A stretch of DNA of 64,000 nt from Pteria penguin (lineage: Eukaryota; Mollusca; Bivalvia; Pterioida; Pteriidae). A program made the position numbers and the translations under genes. This document shows, one piece after another, positions 48,801 through 57,800 of this stretch. The notes beneath the pieces were generated by a model. It made no database searches, was not told where the DNA came from, and was given only the letters and a program-made list of their open reading frames with translations. Within the stretch, counting starts at the first letter, position 1; each line of letters starts with the position of its first letter. The stretch covers positions 61,025,983-61,089,982 of the forward strand of contig CM068580.1 of assembly GCA_035048485.1 (NCBI GenBank). Direction: 5' to 3'.

Positions 48801-51800
48801 CTGGGTTCATGCTTTATCAAGGACTAGATGGTGTCCTTTCTTCAAATTAGATGGTAAAAACCAATGTTCAATGTAACAGTAGATGTGGGCACATAAAGAT
48901 CCTGTACAACTTTTGATGAGTGTTTTATGTTGTGGAAATTTCTGTGCAGTGCGTCTGGTAAATGTTTTTACTATAAAAACAAAGTGGTCTTGACATGGCC
49001 TTTAGCAAGAAACAATCAAACTAAACTTAGAACATGTACTTATATTTTTTTTATAACATGACATTTGTAATGCTGGTGTTAAATTTAGTATGGTAGAGAA
49101 AAAAATGTGTTTGTCTCAGTTTGTCAGGCTTTAAAAATAAGTTATTTAATGGTGTACAGAATTTAATTCATGTTCTGTGATTTAAATTCCAGATTGAAAA
49201 ATGGCAAAATGCAAAACCATCTGATGAAGAGAAACGAAAAACGGGATTCCTCTTGTTTTGTCAACAAATTATGTCCTCCATAACCAAGGATAACACAAAA
49301 ATCCATAAGAAGGGTCATACGAAAGCTGCCCTCAAATGTGTTGAACTGTGGAAAGACATTTCTAAAGAAGACCAAGAACTGCAAGTTATATTCTTATTAA
49401 ATTATCATTAAAATCTTTATTTGAATGTTTTGTTTTGGTTATATGAGAGTTTGAGGACAGCAATGTGAACGGGTTAGATTGAACAGGTAATGCTACGGTA
49501 ACCTGTAAATTGTTGGTTGTTTTTAGGAGAAGGATTACTTAACATCATGTCTGACTCTTTTTTTTTAGAACAGCTGAGGTTTTAGTAGATAGTAGTAAGT
49601 AAACTTGACGTAGGAGTTTTTTTTATATTTACAGATTTCAGAAAGAATGCCTGGGACGATGTCCAGATCCTTTGATGGCCTCCCTTAGACCTTTCCAGTC
49701 GAAAGGTGTCCTGCCAGAAAAGTTTGTTGCTACTATAAAAAACTATGTCAAGTCTGAAATGCCTAAGGTAAGGAGAATTTCATGAGACATGACTTTGATT
49801 CATTGCTTTTTTTTGAAAGAAGGACAAAATGAGTTCTAGACATTACTATAATTCTGTTGTTTTGTGGGCTTTCTGGATATACATGTAGGTCCACTTGTAA
49901 AGCAACATTGGTCTTTAAAATGTTAGTGTCTGTCTTTGTCATAATTTAGTTTTAGCCAGTGTTGCTCAATAGATGAGTTGGTGACTTGAGACCGAGTGGT
50001 CCTGGGTTTGACTCCTGCCATGGATACACTGGTATCCTATATTTTGGATGAGACAGTAAAAACCGAGTTTCTGTGTTATGGTAAGCATGGCACTAAAAGA
50101 TCCCTTGCTGCTTTGGATGGGTCTCTTCCAAAGGTAGAAATTTCTGCACTGCATCAAGCAGATGCTGTCACTATATACCATGATAATAATAGAGCATAGT
50201 GAAACAATAACCAAATTTAATTTGAAAAGAATTTTTCCAATTCTGAAATTCAGCAAGGGGGAATATGACAAAATTTAAATCAGCATAACATTTTGTCATA
50301 AATTTATTCATTATAGACACTAAATCTCCAAATGTGAAAGAAACCTATTGGCATTTCTAAGAAATCATTGAGTGACGTAAAATATTAATCAATCAATCAT
50401 AATTTAGTTTCAGATTAATTTAAATCTCAATATTGGGAAACATTGTTGACGTCAAATAATGCTTGGGTAATGTTTACATGTATTTACTTTCAGGGTTTGC
50501 TAATTTTTCTATAATGTCTTTTTTTTTGTCTTCGTCATTACTCTCATGCTGCCCACTACCATAATATAAGCAGTTATTAGAATAATGAATTATTCCTATG
50601 TATATTGTAGCTCAATATTCCTTTTGATGGTGAATACTTGAAGAATGTGATGTTTGATAAGTGTGAAAAATCTTTGGTGGATCCCGGGGAAGCTGTAGGT
50701 CTACTCTGTGCTCAAGTAAGTCTTCATACTCTTAAAAGCTGTCTTTCAGAAGCACAATTAGTAAGGGTTTTGTACTGAAAGTTCGTTGGTTGTAGTCCCA
50801 CTGTTCACTGTTGCTTGTTGGTATTTTGTCTTTCAGGTGAAACAACTTAAACTGATTTTCTCTCTTGTGTTAAACATGGCACTTAAAAGATTCATCACTT
50901 ATGGGTGGATTTGTCACTTATGGGTAGATTCGTCACTTATGGGTGGATTTGTTTCATAGGTCTGTACCATGTATCAGGCAGATACTGCACCATAGAAGTA
51001 AAATACCATATGATTATATCAAAATATATAGTATTTTCTCTTCATATTTTGTTATCATGTAATTTAGATTTTTGAAAGATGTTACACCTTTCAAAAGGAT
51101 AAGGTGTGATGTATTTAAAAGATTCAACTTCAAATACTGTCAGTATTATCACCCATATGACATTTCTATTTCTTTTTTTCTGTGCAGTCTATAGGTGAAC
51201 CATCCACACAAATGACGTTGAATACTTTTCACTTTGCTGGTCGTGGAGAGATGAATGTTACATTGGGTATACCGCGACTTAGGGAGATATTGATGGTAGC
51301 TAGTGCTAGCATTAAAACTCCAGCTTTAGACATCCCAGTTTACAACACTGATGCATGTAGGGAAAAGGCCAAATCACTACAAACTACACTCAACAAAGTC
51401 ATGCTATCTGAGGTACACTCAAAATTTAATGTTTCCAATACCTCCATCCTTCTTTCACTGACAGATGGTGCAGTCCTTTATGGCTTTATAAATTAAACAA
51501 TTGAAATTCCTCTAAATGTCACATTCTTGTGAAGCCGATTTGGCCTAGTGGATAAGGTGCTCGGCTCGTGATCAAGAGGTCCTGGGTTCGACTTCCGCCA
51601 TGGACACACCGGTGTTCTGTCTTTCAGATGAGACAGTAAAAACCAAGGTCCTGTGTCACGGTAGGCGTGACAAGGAAAAGATCCCTCACTGCTTTGGGTG
51701 GGTCCGTTGCAAAGGTCTAAATTCGTATACAATGCATCAGACAGATGCCCTCACCATACACGTGAAATAATCATGGAGTGACTTAAAACAATATTCAATC

Positions 51801-54800
51801 AATCAATCACATTCTTGTGCAGAAAAGTTGAAGGCTTATTTAGAGTCTGAAAATTTCATAAATGGTACTATTGAAAAATTAATAAGTTACCGATGTAATG
51901 AAAGATGTACCAACCAGAAATATGAATTTTAATATAACACTGCTTTACTGTCTCCAGGTTCTGGAACACGTCCAGGTCTGTGAATATCTTTCGATTGGAA
52001 GAGGATCACAAAGGTAAGACTGTTTCTTTCATACCTTTTGCATGTATTTGTCGATTCTTGCTATTGTACTTCATATTGTAATACAAAGGTCTGTCTGTGG
52101 ATACTTTGTGATTATTTTCTCATAAAAATTCTTTTTCTTTATAGAGACATGAGCAACAGAAGTAGAGTTTTTGAGATTCGTTTTAATTTCCTGCCACATG
52201 AACTCTATGAGGGGAAGTACAATATTACACCACAATATATCCTACATTTCATGGAGACCAAATATTTCAAATTGCTCATCTTTTACATCAAGAAGAAGAT
52301 GGCACAGATTAAAAAAATGAGGTATTAATGCTTAAAAGAAAAAAATTATCACTAAGGCTTTATATCATTTACAGAACTTGTTTAGGTCACAGTAATACCT
52401 ACATTATCAGCTTAACAAGTAATCATTGATATAAATAGTGGATAGTACAATTTTGTTGACCATTGATTTTAAAGCATTACAATTTCCTTATCAATCCAGG
52501 GTCCGGCGCCATAAACTGAAAAATACTTGAGTCCTTATTTCTAGTTCTTCTGTTCAACAATGAATTAAAAACTGGGATTTGGATTTTATTGAGTTTTATT
52601 CTATCGATAATTAGAATTCAACAATTCTGCATGACAATTTATTGGAACGTTTGATGATGGAATAAATTAAAATGAAATAAATGACTTAAGTATTTTCTCA
52701 GTTTGTGGCTCTGGACCCAGGACTAAGAAACCAGTCTTTTAAAGTTTTAAGCTTGTAGGATTCACTGATTGATCATTGTTTTACATCTTTTCACGATTAT
52801 TTCACATATATGGTGATGGCATCTATCTGATGCATTGTATAGAAATTTATACCTTTGCAATGGAACAACCTGAAGCAGTGAGGGATCTTTTATGTGCCAC
52901 GCGTACCGTGACACAGGACCTCAGTGTTAATTACTGTCTCATCCGAAAGACAGGATACCAGGATGGCAGGAGTCAAACCCAGAACCCCTCGGTTATGAGC
53001 TGAGCACCTCATCCACTGAATCACATCAGCTTTAAATCTTTATATCTTTGTCTTGTCAAGAACGTGTGGTTTACTATCCAACGCATGTCTATTGCAACAG
53101 GTCAAAATTTGAAGCATATTCCATCACTTCTGTTTAAAAGTACAAATGTGATACTTAAAGTTACACATTAAATTGACAAAGAGAAAAAAGCTTATTCAAA
53201 ATCAATTCTTTATACATTTACTTAATTTGATTTGGCTTAATTGTGGTTGTATTTCAACATAGATGGGTTGAGTTGTTCCAACTACACAATTTTTTCATAT
53301 AAAAACAATTGGATAAAACACATTTGTTATCATCAAATGTTATCATTTTCATAGGTTAATGACTACAGGAACTGTTATAACTCCCCAAAGAGGACCAACA
53401 GAGGAAATGCAGGCTAATCAGCTGCTTCAGAACAAGACAGAAGATAATGATATGTCAGATGGTGAGATGGGAGATGGTGATGCAGCTACACAGAAGGAAC
53501 TTCAGAGGATAGAGGAGGATAAAGAATATGAGGAGGAGGGGGAAGAGAATCCTCCCACCATTGTAGATGTAGCTGGTCAGTCCTTTGTTTCATTTTGGAA
53601 TTTTCTAGGTTGGAGTTGTGATCAATCATCTATTTCTTATTTGAATTCTTAAGTTAGAAGAGTTGGTCAGTACTTTCTGGTTTTATGAGACTTAACAAAC
53701 AAGTAATGACTGTGATATACTTTATGTATGGATAACCCCATGACTGTGATGAGGCTATGGTAACTGCTTGCTATGTTAGATATCGTCTGTGTTTACCAGA
53801 ACTGGTTTTCCTATCCTGAAAGCAATCAAGAGAATGTATAGTAAGAGATACCATATATATATATATATGTACCATAATATAATCACAATCTATATTTATA
53901 TGATTTAAACTGTGTTTATATTAAAACCTTACATACATGTATAAATTTGACATAAGTATGAATAGAGGTGGAAAGTTCTATATGAAATTTGTATGATTTG
54001 AATAAAAAATACCACAAGAATACATGTAGATAATAATGTAAAAAAAGATTTCTGCAAAAAATACATTGCCTTTACTTAAAACTGACCATTAACATTAATC
54101 AAATTATACTAATTTGATATGTATAAGCATTTTCGTTACTTCATATAGATCAAGAAGATGAGGTTGCTATGGAAATGGAAGAAGGGGAAGAGGAAGATGA
54201 TAAACTTACAGAGGCAGATATCAGCATGGAATCAGAGTCTTCCAAGCAGGATAAACAGAGCAGGATATTTGTGAGTTCCATTTTTATACACCTGTCCTAA
54301 ACAGATGTATTCTGGTATAGGGCTGTGGGTCTATTCGCACCTCGTTAACACAAAACAGCCGTTAAGGCTAGGACTTTCAAATTCGGTACACTTATTTCTT
54401 ATAGCATGAGAAAGAACTGTATTGATTTTCAATATCAAGATCAAAGGTCAAGGTCATTTTGGGGGCAAAAATAGCAAATTTTTATGAATGCAACTTGTCC
54501 ACAAGATACAGACCAGACTGTTTATGCTAGAACTTCCAAAGGTATTTCTTATGACTGGTGGATGAACCCTATAGATTTTCAAGGTCAAAGGGGGAATGTT
54601 TCCATGCCTTCAAATTTCATCCCCAAGCAATGGGCGTACATGTATTATGCCACACTAGGCATAGCTCTTGTTGTTCATTTTTTGATGTTGGTGGTACATC
54701 ACGATTAAAGAGTGAAGAATATAAAGAATATTTTACAGCATTTATGTCTCTATTTGTCAGCTTGACAGTCGTTCATTCAAACATTCAAGTGTTTACTTTT

Positions 54801-57800
54801 ACTAAACATTAAAACTTTAATGCAAAATAGTTAGAACATTAAGAACTACGCTTTCAGATACAACCTATTTTGTTAAAATGCATTTAGTATAATGGTAATA
54901 CATGTTATATAATTTGATGAAATAGTTTCTGAACTTTTTTACAGAATGTAGTTAGTTCTAGCCTCCATATTGCTGACTATAAGTATGATACTAAAAATTT
55001 GCAGTGGTGCAAAGTCAAATTACAGGTAAGTCTTGGGTAAACACAAGTTTATTTTTGTGCAACTGTTGGAGGAATAATTCAGTAATTTTAAAATAAGTAG
55101 CTCTAAGCCAAGAGACAAATTTACATGTGTACACTACCTTTGGGAAAGTACCATATAACCGGAAATTTTTCGCGAGTAACAACTTTCGCAATTTAGTATC
55201 AGAAAAGCATATCTTTATTTTCTCGAATATAATTTTTCACAATTTCAAAAAAGAAAAGAAATACATATTCTAACTAATGAAGCCATTTCATTTGATGCCA
55301 AGGTCAATGATCTTTTGCCCCCGGATCAATAGATCGGGGGCATATTGTTTTTGTCCAGTCTGTCTGTCTCTATTTGTTTGTCTGTCATCATCTTTAACCT
55401 TAGCGCCACCATGAGCTAAAGTACCCTCCTTTGACAAACTTCTTCTTCAGAGACACACCGAATGCATAGGAATGATCTAGACTGATGTGTGAAGAAGTGT
55501 TGTTATTTTTGGTTCCATTCCAAAATCAAATTTTTGATGTTTTTTCAATGCAGAAAAGTGTAATGTTTTTCAGTTAATTTCTAATGATGAGTTCTTATGG
55601 ACTATTTTGATCATAATTATGGTAAGGAATATTATAGTGAAAGAATTTGTCAATATCTCAATTTTTGGATTTTTTTATGAATTTTTTAAGACTTCCAAGA
55701 AAAGGGGGGGGGGAGGAAGACAGTTTTTCACATTTTCAACTTATTCTACAGAACTACCTGAAGGATAGTGATGAAACTGGGTAGGATGCAAGTACTCATG
55801 GTTTCTTACAAGGGTTGTTATTTTTTGTCCGGATCAATCAGCAGATAGCGCCACCACCACAAGCAAAAGTAGGTCACAGAGGGTACCCTCCTTTGCCAAA
55901 CTTCTTTTTCAGCTAAATGGCATATGTGAAGAAGTGTTGTTGTTTTTGGTTCCATTCCGAAATCAAATTTTTGAAGTTTTTTCGTTGTCTTTTTGGACTT
56001 AGTGTTTCCAATGCAAAAACAAGTTACTTTACTGATTATTGCTCCTCATATTATAATTTGATGCTGTAATTTGGTTTCATTTAATCATATTAAAGGCAAA
56101 GAATGCCACAGTAAAAGTTTTTTGTCAATATCTTAATTTTTAGATGTTTTATGAAGATTATAAGATTGTAATATTACTGGTAATGAAAGGTTTAAAGGAA
56201 TCTTAAGGTCGTGGGTTCAAACCCCACCGGGAGCAATTTTTTTTTTAATTATATGTATGAAGAGAACTTTTATAGTGAAAATTTTTTTCAATATCTCAAT
56301 TTCCAGATTTTTATTTTATTTTTTTTTCTTAATTAAAAAAAAAAGGGGGGGGGGGGGGATTACTCACATTTTCTTCTTTATCTTCAGAACTGTGTGAAGT
56401 TAAGATGTGTCAACAGGTGGTGCCACCACAGGCCAATTTTTATAAATTTCATTCGATGCAAAAGGGAAAAGATTACTGCATCATTGCATTTTGCATTGAC
56501 TTCTTCTTCCAGTGAAGTGCAAACCATACAGATATTGATATATTTTTCTTTTAATTGTATGTATGAAAAGAACTTTTATAGTGAGAAATTTTATTTCAAT
56601 ATCTCAATATCTCAATTTCTAGATTTTTATTTTATTTTATTTTTTCTTAATTAAAAAAAAAGGGGGGGGGGGGGGTATTCACATTTTCTTCTTTATCTTC
56701 AGAACTGTGTGAGACTAAGATGCGTCAACAGGTGGTGCCACCACAGGCCAATTTATATAAATTTTATTCTTTGCAAAAGGGGAAAGATTACTGCATCATT
56801 GCAATTTGCATTGACTTCTTCTTCCAGTGAAGTGCAAACCATACAGATATTGATATATTTTCAATATTTAAGATTTAAAATAATTGTTTGAAATATGAAA
56901 TCATCATGTTCTTTCATAAAAAAGTAAAAACACCTCCTCCCCTTATCATTTTTGAGAAAAAAAAAAAAACGGGATCAAGATACTGTATCATTTTTCACGT
57001 CACAAGACACAATAGCAGGTGATTTTCTCCTCAAGAAATTTTCACGTCAGTAGCTTTGTATGTATGTCTTTAAAGAATGAAAGTTTTTCTTTGATTATGT
57101 TTTGATTTAATTCTCTTGATATATACTGAAATCAATAGATCAAGAATGTGGAGAGGAAGCCGCCTTTCGATTTTCAAGTTCATCTGATTTGTAGTTACAG
57201 AGTTATGGGACTTTGATTTTGAGCTCACCTGAGCTGAATGTCATACCAGATTGTCTGTCGTCTGTCTGTAAACTTTTTGATATATTCAACTTCTTCTTTG
57301 AAATTACTGGGCAGAATTCATTGAAAAATTTCATGCTTGTTCCTCAACATATTATGCACAAATTTCGCGCTTCGTTTGATGTAGATGTTCAGGTGAGCGA
57401 TATAGGCCCACTTGGGCTCTTGTTTTATTTATGATATCTGTTAATGCCACTTTCTGTATTTATGTTATCTGTTAATGCCTTTTTCTTATTTGCATTTGTC
57501 CTGCTCATTTATCAATTACAAATCAGAATTTCATACATTTGATAAGCCAAGTTAATCCGTTCATCTAAAGCTTTCAGAGATGTAAAATGTGTCTATTGAC
57601 AATTTCTGAAAATTTCTTTTTTGATTACAGTTTAGCATTATGGACAGTAAATTGGACTTGACATCCTTGGTAGAGAATGACATAAGAAATACTGTCTTGT
57701 ATCATGTTCCTGGAATTTCACGTTGCTTGTTAGGAGAAGAGAAAGGTGTCTTACATTTAAAGACAGAAGGCATTAACATCATGGTAATATTTATATTTAT

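Noticed and set aside
56394..56891. Two similar open frames that could be a tandem gene pair
   Set aside because: They are copies of one non-coding 317-bp tandem unit inside a POLR1A intron.
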